Below are positions 16,089-27,761 of a stretch of 64,000 nucleotides of DNA, in pieces. Numbering within the stretch: position 1 is the first letter of the stretch; each line of letters begins with the position of its first letter. This DNA comes from Sphingomonas sp. Leaf21 (GTDB taxonomy: Bacteria; Pseudomonadota; Alphaproteobacteria; Sphingomonadales; Sphingomonadaceae): the NCBI RefSeq assembly GCF_916858675.1, contig NZ_CAKASM010000005.1, forward strand, positions 1 through 64,000. The letters run 5' to 3'. The position numbers and the translations under genes were made by a program. The notes beneath the pieces were generated by a model. The model did not search any database and was not told the DNA's origin. It worked only from the letters and a program-made list of their open reading frames with translations.

Positions 16089-16886
16089 ATGAAATTGCTC
16101 AGCATTCCCCGGCGGCGCCAAGACTGCTTCCCCTACGTGATCACCCCGGCCTTCGGGGGATTTCTGCGCAGCAGAATGAATCTGTATGCAGAGTGTGGCG
16201 ATGGATCAGCGGTCGATGGCTTTGATCGTGCCACCATCGGCTATCGTGGACCTGGGCACACTTCTCCTATGATGAGGAGGAATCTCATCGATCATTTCTC
16301 TCGATGTGCCCGAAGATCGCATTCCAGCTACTGCATCGTCTTCGACGAAAATGACTGCGTGCATATCCTATCGGATGGCACTTCGTGGGAGGGTGTCACT
16401 CCACCGCAGGCGGATACTCTGGACAGCCGTGACTACGACGAGGTGCCGTACCCGCTTTTGGACCTATGGTATGCCGCGCTGCCCAGCGGATCTGCCGCAT
16501 CCCATATCTGCATCCGGAAGCTATGCACTGACCGGTTTGAAATCGCCTCCGGTTCTGCCTGCATCCTTGGAATCCTGGACGAAACCGATCATGATGGTCA
16601 TGATCCGGCAGCGGCCTTCTTGGATGCGCGGGACCGCTTCGTGCCTCCAACCACGTTCAGGGGCGTACGCGTCACCGGCGTTCGTGATGGCCGTACATTG
16701 CTCGGACCAATCCAGCCGGACGGTGATACGAGCCACGTCGTGAAACCGTGGCCGGATGAGGTGCTGAAGGCAAGTCTTGCTGTGGCCAAACGTCAGATAC
16801 CAAGGCCGTTGATGGAAACCATCTGGCGCATAGTCGACCCAAAGAGGACGGACATTACATGGGTCGGGGTGCTGGAGGCCGCATGA
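16089..16886 (+). CDS. hypothetical protein, 265 aa
   Basis: The start is ATG 16089, with CGGAGG 5 nt upstream. I recognise no family. There is no signal peptide or membrane segment, so it is probably cytoplasmic. It has eight cysteines, mostly scattered (DCFPY, AECG, SRCARR, SYCIVF, DCVHI, ICIRKLC, SACILG), and a patch DETDHDGHD rich in acidic residues and His. Codon use is less GC-biased than in core genes. It is the last gene before tRNA-Arg and faces rightward, away from the rest of the accessory block. Island cargo is a fair guess; the function is unknown. Confidence 0.6.
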   Translation: MKLLSIPRRRQDCFPYVITPAFGGFLRSRMNLYAECGDGSAVDGFDRATIGYRGPGHTSPMMRRNLIDHFSRCARRSHSSYCIVFDENDCVHILSDGTSWEGVTPPQADTLDSRDYDEVPYPLLDLWYAALPSGSAASHICIRKLCTDRFEIASGSACILGILDETDHDGHDPAAAFLDARDRFVPPTTFRGVRVTGVRDGRTLLGPIQPDGDTSHVVKPWPDEVLKASLAVAKRQIPRPLMETIWRIVDPKRTDITWVGVLEAA

Positions 16887-17018
16887 GCCTAAAAATCTGA
16901 CGTTTGAATATCGTTTTTGCGATCGACGGGGCCACCTTCTCAGGTGTGCCCCGCGTGTACCGATCCAAACGGTGAATCTCCAAGGAAAACTCACCACACC
17001 GCTAAACTACTGATATAA

Positions 17019-17095
17019 TGGCGCGCCCGGAACGATTCGAACGTCCGACCCTCAGATTCGTAGTCTGATGCTCTATCCAGCTGAGCTACGGGCGC
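17019..17095 (-). tRNA. tRNA-Arg (anticodon ACG)
   Basis: Read on the minus strand, a full cloverleaf of 77 nt including encoded CCA. The acceptor stem is GCGCCCG with CGGGCGC, the D-arm GCTC/GAGC, the anticodon stem TCAGA/TCTGA with loop CTACGAA (anticodon ACG), and the T-arm GGACG-TTCGAAT-CGTTC. It reads CGN Arg codons after A34-to-inosine editing. The 3' end (17019) faces the accessory region, the usual geometry for an integrase attachment site. Confidence 0.95.
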
Positions 17096-17235
17096 GCTGT
17101 GGAGGTGGGCTCTTAGAAGCGGTTCGGGATGATGGCAAGCCCTTGTGCCGGGTTATCCACATTTTTTCGAAAGCGGCGTCCGAAGCGCATTCGCGGCATT
17201 TTCCCCGGCCGCGTCTTGCGGCTAGGGTGACGGGG

Positions 17236-17775
17236 ATGACGCAGTTCCTTCCCTCCTCGATCCGCAACCTTCCGGCCATCGCATGGATCGGCCTGTTGTC
17301 CCTGCCGATGCTGTCGGCCTGTGCGGGCGGTGGCGACCGGACGCCCTATCCCTCGCTGGCGGTTCGACCGGTCGAGAAGCAGGGTTTTGCCGAACCGGTG
17401 GTCAAGCCGGTCGAGCTACGGCCCGATCCGGCACTCGACCGCGATATCGCCGGTATCACCGATCGGCTCGGCACGGTGGAGGGTGAGTTCACGACCGCGC
17501 ACGACCGCGCCGAAGCCAGCGCCCGAGCGGCGCGTGGGCAGCGAGTCGGCAGCGATGCCTGGCTCGCCGCACAGACCGATCTGGCGACGCTCGACGAGAT
17601 ACGGGCGCGTACCTCCGCGCTGCTTACCGAGATCGATGACCGCGCCATCGCGCGTGCCGCCGAGTTGAAGCCCGATTATCCCGCGCTGACCAAGCTTCGC
17701 GCCCGCGCGGCGGCGATCAGCGAGCGGCAGGCGGCACAGATTTCCGCCCTGACTGCCAGCCTGCCGACCGGTTGA
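17236..17775 (+). CDS. putative lipoprotein, 179 aa
   Basis: The start is ATG 17236. The signal peptide ends in the lipobox LSAC-A (Cys near residue 29), so the protein is probably lipid-anchored. The mature part is helical and Ala/Arg/Glu-rich (DRAEASARAARGQRVG, TDLATLDEIRARTSALLTE), suggesting a coiled coil, and has no catalytic motif. It reads toward the large membrane protein, whose stop is only 4 nt away on the other strand. The function is unknown. Confidence 0.7.
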   Translation: MTQFLPSSIRNLPAIAWIGLLSLPMLSACAGGGDRTPYPSLAVRPVEKQGFAEPVVKPVELRPDPALDRDIAGITDRLGTVEGEFTTAHDRAEASARAARGQRVGSDAWLAAQTDLATLDEIRARTSALLTEIDDRAIARAAELKPDYPALTKLRARAAAISERQAAQISALTASLPTG

Positions 17776-17779
17776 GCGA

Positions 17780-19975
17780 TCAGAACCGGCGCAGGAACGG
17801 CAGGACGCTGGAATAATCGTCGGTCCAGGGTGCGAGGTCGGGCGGAGCGGATGCGCGCTGCCACGTGCCGCCACGCGCTTCCAGTGCGGAAAGCAGTTGC
17901 CGGTCGCGCGACAGGGCGAGCCAGACCGACCGGGTCGCCGACGCCTGTTCGTCCAGGTCGGACGGGATATAGGCCAGCTTGCCGACCGCCCAGCCCCCGT
18001 CGCGCGCGGCGGCCGCGACCAGCGGCTCCAAGTCGACGAAGCGGTTCGAGATATGGACCAGCAGCAGCCCCCGCCGCGACACGACACGGGCATAGGTGGC
18101 GAAGGCTTCGCGTGTCAGCAGGTGCGCCGGAACCGCATCCGACGAAAAGGCGTCGAGCGCGAGCAGGTCGAAGCTGTCGGTCGGCTCGGCGGCGAGGCGG
18201 ATGCGGGCGTCGCCGATCCGGATGACGGGATCGGCGGCGCAGCGGCGGAGATAGGTGAACTGCCCCGTGTCGCGCGCGATGCGAACGATCACCGGATCGA
18301 TCTCGTAGAAGCGCCAGGTCTGACCCGGCCGGGCGTAGCAGGCGAGCGTGCCGGTCCCCAACCCGACCACGCCGATCCGCGCCGCCGGGCCGAACAGCGC
18401 TGGCGCAGCGCGCATCGCGCGGCCGACGCCCGAGTCGGGCGCGTAATAGGTGGTCGGCGTCCGCTCCCGCTCCGCTGATCCGCGCAACTGGATGCCGTGC
18501 ACCGTCGAGCCATGGTCTAGCTCGCGATAGCCCGGCTCGTCACGCACGGTATAGACACCGAAATAGCTGCGCATCCGCGCGTCGCGCTCCATCGAGAGCG
18601 AGAGCGCACGATAGCCGCCGAACAACACCAGCGCGCCAGCGAGCAGCACCGCGAAGCCCAGCCGCGATCCGATCACCACGAAGGCGAGCGCCGCGATGAT
18701 GAGGAAGACCGGCCCCTGCTGATGGTCCCCGAACCAGCCTGCCGGGCCCGCCAGCCAGAATTGCGGAAGCAGGACGACCAGCGCGACCAACATGACCGCG
18801 CGGTGCCGCAGCCACAGGTGGCGGATTCCCATGGTCATGAACTGCTGCGGGATCAGGATCCCGGCTGCGAGGATCAGCAGCGGATATTCATAGGTCCAGT
18901 CGAAGAGGACGGGCGCGAGGATGCCCGAGAACACCCCGCCCAGCGCGCCGCCGACCGCCATGAACAGATAGAAGCCGGTCAGTCGGTCGACCGCCGGTCG
19001 CGCGCGATACAGCGCGGTGTGGAGCGCGACCGAAACCATGAACAGCAGCAACAGCGCGATGACCACGTTGAAATAGGGGCGGCCCGGATTGCCCCCCATG
19101 ATCACTCCGCCAAGCAGCAACAGGGTGACCGGCGCGATCCGGGTCAGCGTATCCGCCGCCCCCCGCCGCGTCGCGAAGGCGATGATGAAACTGAGGAGGT
19201 ATACGCCAAGCGGCAGCACCCAGAGGAGCGGCATCGCGACGATATCGGTGGTGATGAAGGTCGAGGTCGCCAGCACCAGCCCCGAAGGGACCGCCGCCAG
19301 CGCGATCCACTGGCCGACACGGCGCCATCCGGGCGGCTTCGACTGGGGCGTCGTCGCCTGTTCCCGATCCTCGCCGCCGGGCAATCGGGTGGCGCAGATC
19401 ACGACCATCAGTGCGAGCAGCGCATATCCGATGCTCCATAACCAGCTCTGGCCGTGGAGCGTCATCATCGGTTCGACCAGCAGTGGATAGGCGATCAACC
19501 CCGCGAAGCTGCCCAGATTGGACGCCGCGTAGAGCGCATAGGGATTGCGCCCCGGCTGTGCGAGCGCGAACCAGCGCTGGATGAGCGGCGCCTGCGCCGA
19601 CACCGCGAAGAAGAGCGGACCGATCGACAGCCCCAGCAGCCACGGCACCCATAATGCGGGCTCGGCGTCGGGGGGCAGGTCGATCGCCATGAGCCCGATC
19701 GGCAGCCACAGCGCCGCCACCGCGAGCAGCGTGAGATGGATCGCCGCCTGAACGCGAGGTCGCCATCGTCCCAGCGCGTGCGCATAGGCATAGCCGCCCA
19801 GCAACAACGCCTGATAGACGAACATCGCCGAATCCCAGACCGCCGGGGCGCCCCCCAACCGGGGCAACGCCATCCGCGCGACCAGCGGCTGGACGAGGAA
19901 CAGCAGAAACGACCCGGTCAGGATCGTCGCGACGAACAGGATGCGCGCGGGAAGGCTGGACGTTCGGATTGGCAT
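17780..19975 (-). CDS. fused membrane/spermidine synthase-like protein
   Basis: 731 residues. The N-terminal about 480 residues contain many hydrophobic segments (first at FVATILTGSFLLFLVQPLVA) like a transporter-type membrane domain. The C-terminal about 230 residues are a soluble spermidine-synthase-like Rossmann fold with VVGLGTGTLACYA and YEIDP as the nucleoside-binding loops and LLALDAFSSDAVPAHLL as the acidic active-site region. This is the fused MFS/spermidine synthase family. Whether it makes polyamines is uncertain, because many fused forms lack demonstrated activity. It is followed at a short distance by hemB, transcribed in the same direction from upstream. Confidence 0.8.
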   Translation of the reverse strand: MPIRTSSLPARILFVATILTGSFLLFLVQPLVARMALPRLGGAPAVWDSAMFVYQALLLGGYAYAHALGRWRPRVQAAIHLTLLAVAALWLPIGLMAIDLPPDAEPALWVPWLLGLSIGPLFFAVSAQAPLIQRWFALAQPGRNPYALYAASNLGSFAGLIAYPLLVEPMMTLHGQSWLWSIGYALLALMVVICATRLPGGEDREQATTPQSKPPGWRRVGQWIALAAVPSGLVLATSTFITTDIVAMPLLWVLPLGVYLLSFIIAFATRRGAADTLTRIAPVTLLLLGGVIMGGNPGRPYFNVVIALLLLFMVSVALHTALYRARPAVDRLTGFYLFMAVGGALGGVFSGILAPVLFDWTYEYPLLILAAGILIPQQFMTMGIRHLWLRHRAVMLVALVVLLPQFWLAGPAGWFGDHQQGPVFLIIAALAFVVIGSRLGFAVLLAGALVLFGGYRALSLSMERDARMRSYFGVYTVRDEPGYRELDHGSTVHGIQLRGSAERERTPTTYYAPDSGVGRAMRAAPALFGPAARIGVVGLGTGTLACYARPGQTWRFYEIDPVIVRIARDTGQFTYLRRCAADPVIRIGDARIRLAAEPTDSFDLLALDAFSSDAVPAHLLTREAFATYARVVSRRGLLLVHISNRFVDLEPLVAAAARDGGWAVGKLAYIPSDLDEQASATRSVWLALSRDRQLLSALEARGGTWQRASAPPDLAPWTDDYSSVLPFLRRF

Positions 19976-19988
19976 CCCAGGCGCTGGC

Positions 19989-21939
<1,951 letters not shown>

Positions 21940-22009
21940 AGATCCTCCCCATCGCCGATGGGCAGGGAGATGACCGCGAAGCGGTGGTGGAGGGCATCGC
22001 CGCCAGCGA

Positions 22010-23458
22010 TCATCCGACCGGCATCGCCTTGTTCGTCGGCTGTCCCTCGGCGAGCGCCTGTTCCTCGCATTCCTCCTTGCCCGCCGCCGCCGTCATCCGC
22101 CCCTTGCGCCAGTTGCCGTACCGATAATAGCCGATCGTCATCACCATCGAGGCCAGCGAGCCGGCCGGGAAGCTCCACCAGATCGCGTCGGAACCCAGTC
22201 GGGGCTCGAACAGATTGGCCAGCCCGAACCGGACCGGGAACATCGAGATCGCCAGGATCACCAACGGCCCGACCACCGCGCCATTGGCGCGCACCGTCGC
22301 GGCGAGCACCATCGACACGCCGAACAGGATGAAGCTCCATCCGCCGATCAGGTTGATCCGCGCGGCGATGTCGGTCGCGGTCCCCTCGCTGCCCAGGAAC
22401 AGCCACAGCACATGTCGGTCGAGCAGCGTGACGATCACGACGAGCGCGCCGGTCAGCAACAGGTTCATGCGCAGCCCCGCGCGGGTGATCCGGTCGACGC
22501 GGTCCCATTGTCCGGCACCGATATTCTGCGCCGCCATCGCGCTGACCGCCGCGCCGACCGCCATCGCGGGCATCTGGATATAGGTCCAGAGCTGGTTCGC
22601 CGCGCCATATGCCGCCGTCGTCGCCGTGCCGTGCCGGTTGACCAGCCCCATCATCGCCAGCGCGGAGGTGGAGACGACCAGCATCTGGAGCCCCATCGGA
22701 AAGCCCTTGGTGACGATCGTGCGCAGCAAGGTCGGCGTAGGGAGCAGGTAGCGCCACTCCGCCCCCCGCAGCCGGATGACCAGATCCTTGGCATAGATAT
22801 AGCCCACCATCGCGAGCAGCGACCCGCAATTGGCGATCAGCGTCGCCACCGCAGAGCCCTCGATCCCCAGCGCGGGCGCCGGGCCCAGCCCGAGGATGAA
22901 GACCGGGTTGAGCGCCACGTCGAGCACGGAGCCCAGCGCCATGAACTTCAGCGGCGTGATCGAATCCCCCACCCCGCGAAGCGCCATGGTCAGCAGCACG
23001 CCGACGAACCCCGGCGGCATCGCGACGAAGATCACGCGCAGATAGGCGAGCGCCAGCGGATAGACCTCCGCCGGTGTCGCCAATGCGCGGAGGATCGCCG
23101 GTGCGGCGAGCCAGCCGACGCAGACGGTCAGGGTCGAGATGACCGCGAACAGCCCGAGCGCCGACCCCAGCACCCGCCGCGCCGCCTCGACATCGCGGCG
23201 GCCCATATTCTGGCCGATCAGGATCGTCGCCGCCATGCCGAAGCCGAAGGTCGCGGCGACCAGCAGGAACATAATGATGTTCGCATTCGTCGTCGCGGCC
23301 AGCGCCCGCTCGCCCAGAAACTGGCCGATCCAGATCGCGTTGATCGATCCGTTGAGCGATTGCAGCACGCTCGACCCCAGGGTCGGCAGCGCGAACAGCA
23401 GAAGCGTCTTGCCGATCGGTCCGGCGGTCAGGTCACGACGTCCGTTGTCCGGCTTCAC
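22010..23458 (-). CDS. MATE family efflux transporter
   Basis: 482 residues from GTG 23458, whose codon overlaps the stop of the previous gene as GTGA. Twelve hydrophobic segments in two pseudo-repeats, with family features such as FALPTLGSSVLQSLNGSINA in helix 1 and FGFGMAATILIGQNMGR in helix 2. MATE proteins export cationic drugs or metabolites using Na+ or H+ gradients. A longer reading from 23572 would overlap the upstream gene and is rejected. Coupling to a secreted hypothetical protein upstream is unusual and of unknown meaning. Confidence 0.88.
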   Translation of the reverse strand: MKPDNGRRDLTAGPIGKTLLLFALPTLGSSVLQSLNGSINAIWIGQFLGERALAATTNANIIMFLLVAATFGFGMAATILIGQNMGRRDVEAARRVLGSALGLFAVISTLTVCVGWLAAPAILRALATPAEVYPLALAYLRVIFVAMPPGFVGVLLTMALRGVGDSITPLKFMALGSVLDVALNPVFILGLGPAPALGIEGSAVATLIANCGSLLAMVGYIYAKDLVIRLRGAEWRYLLPTPTLLRTIVTKGFPMGLQMLVVSTSALAMMGLVNRHGTATTAAYGAANQLWTYIQMPAMAVGAAVSAMAAQNIGAGQWDRVDRITRAGLRMNLLLTGALVVIVTLLDRHVLWLFLGSEGTATDIAARINLIGGWSFILFGVSMVLAATVRANGAVVGPLVILAISMFPVRFGLANLFEPRLGSDAIWWSFPAGSLASMVMTIGYYRYGNWRKGRMTAAAGKEECEEQALAEGQPTNKAMPVG

Positions 23459-24342
23459 GGCTTCTTCTCTCCTGCGGCGAGTTCCTTTTCGACCGAACGC
23501 GCCATGTCGGCATATTGCGCCGCCGGGCGCCGCGTCGCCCGTCCAGAATAGAGCCCGGTCAGATACCCCCAATCGAACGGCGTAAGCTGTAGCGGCACGT
23601 CTGTCCCGCGGAACATCGAGAGGATGGTGGCGGTGCGATCGTTGTCCACGACATCGTTGCGCGCGGCGACGAGCGCGAGCGTGCGCATCGTCGCATAGTC
23701 CGCGATCTGATCGATCGGGCGGCCCACGATCGCGGAACGATCGATCAGGACGACGGCCGCGACGATCATCGACTGGATCGGCGCGTCGATACGGCTGGCA
23801 CTGGGGATACGCAGGGTCGGAAAGCCCCCCTCCCCCTGCACGAGCTTGTCACCGTCCCGGCTGGCGACCGCCGTGATGTGCCAGGCATGGACCGGGCCAT
23901 GATCGTGCCGCAGCGTCCGGATGGTGGAATAGGGCAGGTCGCCGAAGATGCCGGGCCGGTGCTTGACCAGCCAGTCGACCTGCGATGCGCCGTCATCGAC
24001 GAACAGGATCAAGACGTTGGGGTGGCATTTGTCCCCCGCCAGCGGAATCTTCAGCCGTTCGGCATTGGACAGAACGCGATCGGCGAGCGGCTTGCCCAAC
24101 GACGACGGCAGCCCCGCCGTGGCGACGCACAGCGGTTCGCTGACCCGCGACATGGGCTCGTCCGACGAGCGTCGGACCGACATGTCGCGGACCCATTTGT
24201 CGATGGCCCCGCGCGCGGGCAGCGGCCTCGCCGTCACGACGACGGGATCACCACTGGTCTGGGCCTCCGCAGCCGACAGGCCAGGGAAAGCCGCCCCCAT
24301 CGAGGCAAGCCATGCCAAAGCCGTCCAAACCGTCCTTCGCAT
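23455..24342 (-). CDS. secreted hypothetical protein, 295 aa
   Basis: ATG 24342. Residues 1-28 are a signal peptide (ending AAEAQ), then PVVVTARPLP, and a domain with two cysteines (EPLCVAT and DKCHPNVL) likely to pair in the periplasm. The middle reads NVLILFVDDGASQVDWLV and a later stretch MIVAAVVLIDRSAIVGRPIDQIADYATMR. No catalytic motif or known family is recognised, though the length and Cys pattern suggest a conserved sphingomonad exported protein. It is translationally coupled to the MATE transporter and lies 24 nt after the alaS stop region on the same strand. Confidence 0.65.
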   Translation of the reverse strand: MRRTVWTALAWLASMGAAFPGLSAAEAQTSGDPVVVTARPLPARGAIDKWVRDMSVRRSSDEPMSRVSEPLCVATAGLPSSLGKPLADRVLSNAERLKIPLAGDKCHPNVLILFVDDGASQVDWLVKHRPGIFGDLPYSTIRTLRHDHGPVHAWHITAVASRDGDKLVQGEGGFPTLRIPSASRIDAPIQSMIVAAVVLIDRSAIVGRPIDQIADYATMRTLALVAARNDVVDNDRTATILSMFRGTDVPLQLTPFDWGYLTGLYSGRATRRPAAQYADMARSVEKELAAGEKKP

Positions 24343-24366
24343 CGCTTGCTCCCTTATCTGTCAATC

Positions 24367-27015
24367 TCAGCCAGCCAGCGCGTCCCGCACCGCCTGCAAC
24401 GCCTCGGCACCCTTGCTACCATCGGGGCCGCCGCCCTGCGCCATGTCGGGACGGCCGCCACCGCCCTGCCCGCCCAAAGCCGCGACCGCCTTGCGGAGCA
24501 GTTCGACGGCATTGTGCCTGCCCGTCAAGTCGTCGGTCACGCCGACCGCGACCGAGGCGCGGCCGTCATTCACCGCGACCATCACCGCGACGCCCGAGCC
24601 GCCCAGGCGCTGCTTGGCATCGTCCACCGCACCGCGCAGCCCCTTGGCCTCGAAGCCGTCGAGCACCTGGCCGATGAACGCGACATCGCCGATCTGTTCC
24701 GGACCGGCCGCCGCGCCGCCCGCGCCGCCGCCCATGGCGAGCGCCTTCTTGGCCTCGGCCAGTTCGCGCTCAAGCCGACGCCGCTCCTCGACCAGCGCGG
24801 CGATGCGCGCGGGCACGTCGTCGGGCGTGGTCTTCAGGGTCGCGGCGGCCGCCTTCAACATGTCGTCACGATGCGACAGATAGGCGCGCGCGCCCTCGCC
24901 GGTCAGCGCCTCGACACGACGCACGCCGCTCGACACCGCGCCTTCGGAGACGATCTTGAACACGCCGATCTCGCCCAGCGCATCGACGTGCGTGCCGCCG
25001 CAAAGTTCGAGGCTGTAGGTGCCATCGGCGTCCTCGCCCATCGACACCACCCGGACCTCGTCGCCATATTTCTCGCCGAACAGCGCCATCGCGCCCATTT
25101 CGATCGCCTCGTCGGGGGTCATCAGGCGCGTGACGACCGGGCCGTTGCCGCGCACCTGCTCGTTCACCCTGGTCTCGACCTCGGCGATGTCCTCGGCGGA
25201 CATGCCGACCGGCTGCGAGAAGTCGAAGCGCAGCCGCTCCGGCGCGACCAGCGAGCCCTTCTGGGCGACATGGGTGCCCAGCCGCTGGCGCAGCGCCTCG
25301 TGCAGCAGGTGCGTCGCCGAGTGGTTGGCGCGGATCGCGGCGCGGCGGGTGGTATCGATGGACAGCTTCACGCTGTCGCCGATCTTGATGCCGCCTTCCT
25401 GGATCTCGGCATTGTGCACGAACACCCGGCCGAGCTGCTTGGAGGTGTCGGTGACGATGGCCCTGAGCCCGGTTTCGCTGGAAATGGTGCCCGTGTCGCC
25501 GACCTGGCCGCCGCTCTCGCCATAGAAGGGCGTCTGGTTGACGATGATCGCGACGCTTTCGCCAGCGGCGGCGCTGTCGACACGCGCGCCATCCTTGACC
25601 AGCGCCAGAACCTCGCCCTCGCCGGTGTCCGAGGCATAGCCCAGGAATTCGGTCGAACCAGTTTCCTCGGCAATGTCGAACCACACGTCATCCGACGCCT
25701 TCGCGCCCGAGCCCTTCCAGGCGGCACGCGCGGCGCGCTTCTGTTCGGCCATGGCGGCGTCGAAGCCCGCGCGGTCGACCGCCAGATTCTGCGCCCGTAG
25801 CGCGTCCTCGGTCAGGTCATAGGGGAAGCCATAGGTGTCGTAGAGCTTGAACGCCGTCTCGCCCGCCAGCGTCGCGCCGGGCGCCATGCCCGCCGTCGCT
25901 TCGTCCAGCAGCTTCAGCCCCTTGTCGAGCGTCTGGCGGAAGCGGGTCTCTTCCTGGCGGAGCGTCGCTTCGATCAGCGGCTGCGCACGGACCAGCTCGG
26001 GATAGGCCGCGCCCATCTCGGCGACCAGCGCCGGGACCAGCCGGTGCATCAACGGCTCCTTGGCGCCCAGCAGATGCGCGTGCCGCATCGCGCGGCGCAT
26101 GATCCGGCGAAGGACATAGCCGCGCCCCTCATTGGCGGGAAGCACCCCGTCCGCGACCAGGAAACCGGCCGAACGCAGATGGTCGGCGATCACGCGGTGC
26201 GACGCCTTCTGCCCATCCTCGGCCTTGGTGTGGGTCAGCTCGCACGAGGCGGCGATCAGCGCCTTGAACGTGTCGGTGTCGTAATTGTCGTGAACGCCCT
26301 GGAGCACGGCCGCGATCCGCTCCAGCCCCATGCCGGTGTCGATCGACTTCTTGGGCAGCTCGCCGACGATCTCATTGGCTTCCTGCTCGAACTGCATGAA
26401 CACCAGGTTCCAGATCTCGACGAATCGGTCGCCATCCTCCTCGGGGCTGCCGGGAGGGCCGCCATAGATATGGTCGCCATGGTCGTAGAAGATCTCCGAG
26501 CACGGACCGCACGGCCCATTCTCGCCCATCGCCCAGAAATTGTCCTTGGTCGGGATGCGGATGATCTTGTGATCGGGCAGACCCGCGATCTTCTTCCACA
26601 GGTCGAACGCCTCGTCGTCGGTGTGATAGACGGTGGCGGTCAGCTTTTCGGCGGGGATGCCCCAGACCTTGGTCAGCAGGGTCCAGGCATGGGTGATCGC
26701 CTGTTCCTTGAAATAGTCGCCGAACGAGAAATTGCCCAGCATCTCGAAAAAGGTGTGATGCCGCGCGGTATAGCCGACATTGTCGAGATCGTTATGCTTG
26801 CCCCCGGCGCGCACGCATTTCTGCGAGCTGGTCGCCGTCACATAGGGCCGCGATTCCAGCCCGGTGAACACGTTCTTGAACGGCACCATGCCCGCATTCA
26901 CGAACATCAGCGTCGGGTCGTTCTGCGGCACGAGCGGCGCGGAGGGCACGATCTGGTGCCCCTCGCTGCCGAAATAGTCGAGAAAGCCGCGGCGGATGTC
27001 GTTGGTCGAGGTCAT
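24367..27015 (-). CDS. alaS: alanyl-tRNA synthetase
   Basis: 882 residues, full length for AlaS. The N-terminal class II domain begins [20 protein letters not shown]; the tRNA-recognition and editing domains follow. The editing zinc site is [13 protein letters not shown] plus CGGTH. The C-terminal DHHA1/C-Ala region is Gly/Ala-rich. It charges tRNA-Ala and clears mischarged Ser or Gly. The start at ATG 27015 fits the canonical N-terminus. A 640-residue antisense reading is a shadow of codon bias. Confidence 0.97.
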   Translation of the reverse strand: MTSTNDIRRGFLDYFGSEGHQIVPSAPLVPQNDPTLMFVNAGMVPFKNVFTGLESRPYVTATSSQKCVRAGGKHNDLDNVGYTARHHTFFEMLGNFSFGDYFKEQAITHAWTLLTKVWGIPAEKLTATVYHTDDEAFDLWKKIAGLPDHKIIRIPTKDNFWAMGENGPCGPCSEIFYDHGDHIYGGPPGSPEEDGDRFVEIWNLVFMQFEQEANEIVGELPKKSIDTGMGLERIAAVLQGVHDNYDTDTFKALIAASCELTHTKAEDGQKASHRVIADHLRSAGFLVADGVLPANEGRGYVLRRIMRRAMRHAHLLGAKEPLMHRLVPALVAEMGAAYPELVRAQPLIEATLRQEETRFRQTLDKGLKLLDEATAGMAPGATLAGETAFKLYDTYGFPYDLTEDALRAQNLAVDRAGFDAAMAEQKRAARAAWKGSGAKASDDVWFDIAEETGSTEFLGYASDTGEGEVLALVKDGARVDSAAAGESVAIIVNQTPFYGESGGQVGDTGTISSETGLRAIVTDTSKQLGRVFVHNAEIQEGGIKIGDSVKLSIDTTRRAAIRANHSATHLLHEALRQRLGTHVAQKGSLVAPERLRFDFSQPVGMSAEDIAEVETRVNEQVRGNGPVVTRLMTPDEAIEMGAMALFGEKYGDEVRVVSMGEDADGTYSLELCGGTHVDALGEIGVFKIVSEGAVSSGVRRVEALTGEGARAYLSHRDDMLKAAAATLKTTPDDVPARIAALVEERRRLERELAEAKKALAMGGGAGGAAAGPEQIGDVAFIGQVLDGFEAKGLRGAVDDAKQRLGGSGVAVMVAVNDGRASVAVGVTDDLTGRHNAVELLRKAVAALGGQGGGGRPDMAQGGGPDGSKGAEALQAVRDALAG

Positions 27016-27083
27016 GAACGCGACTTAGGCGAGGTTTTGTCCCCGCTCAAGCGCCCGCGCGTCCGGGGCGTTCCGTCGCATCC

Positions 27084-27761
27084 TCAGGCCGCTGATTTCC
27101 CGTCAATGGCCCAGCCCAATCCACCCGACAGATCGTCCGCCGACAGGTCGATCTGCAACACACGGCGATGCCGTCCCGGAACGGACCGCGCGGAGGCGTG
27201 CAAGATCAGCGTGCGGTACAGCCAGACCGCGCCCGCCTCCGCCACGCAAACCACTTCGCCGAGTTCTTCCACCACGCCCGAAATGGCCTCCTCCGGGATC
27301 AGGCCCCTGCGATGCGATCCCGGCGCGACCAGCAGCGGCGCATTCTCTCCGTCGACCGGATCGAGATGGAACCGCACCGTCACCATCCGTTCCAGCAGGG
27401 AAACCGGCGGCGCGACATGAACCCGGCCCTGCTTGACGGTCCACGGACCGAAGCCTTCGACCTGCTTCCGCTCGGCCACTTCGATCGTGCGGTCCTGATG
27501 CCAACCCAGCGCCCAGTTCGCGCCATCCTGCTTGTCGAACAGAATGGCGCGGACGGGGCGCACGGCTTCGCCCATATAGGGCCGCATCGCAGCGCAAAGC
27601 CGCTCTACGCCTGCCAAGCCACCGGCACGAGCGGGATCGATCCGCCGCCCCGGCCGCCCCTTCGGCCACGCGTCGAAAAGCCGCGCCAACTCGGCCAGTT
27701 CTTCCCCCGCAAGCCGCGACGGCCAGAGCGCATGGCCCTGCTCCTCCAGCGACTCGATCAT
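27084..27761 (-). CDS. phytanoyl-CoA dioxygenase-family oxygenase
   Basis: 225 residues. Fe(II)/2-oxoglutarate site: WHQDRT gives the His-x-Asp pair, LILHAS the distal His, and RVLQIDLS the Arg that would hold 2-oxoglutarate. It is thus a PhyH-like hydroxylase of unknown substrate. ATG 27761 overlaps the stop of the M24 peptidase gene by 4 nt, so it is expressed with that gene. It is cytoplasmic. Confidence 0.8.
   Translation of the reverse strand: MIESLEEQGHALWPSRLAGEELAELARLFDAWPKGRPGRRIDPARAGGLAGVERLCAAMRPYMGEAVRPVRAILFDKQDGANWALGWHQDRTIEVAERKQVEGFGPWTVKQGRVHVAPPVSLLERMVTVRFHLDPVDGENAPLLVAPGSHRRGLIPEEAISGVVEELGEVVCVAEAGAVWLYRTLILHASARSVPGRHRRVLQIDLSADDLSGGLGWAIDGKSAA

Noticed and set aside
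23878..25800. 640-residue frame opposite alaS
   Set aside because: Same codon-bias shadow; lies wholly across a textbook alaS.
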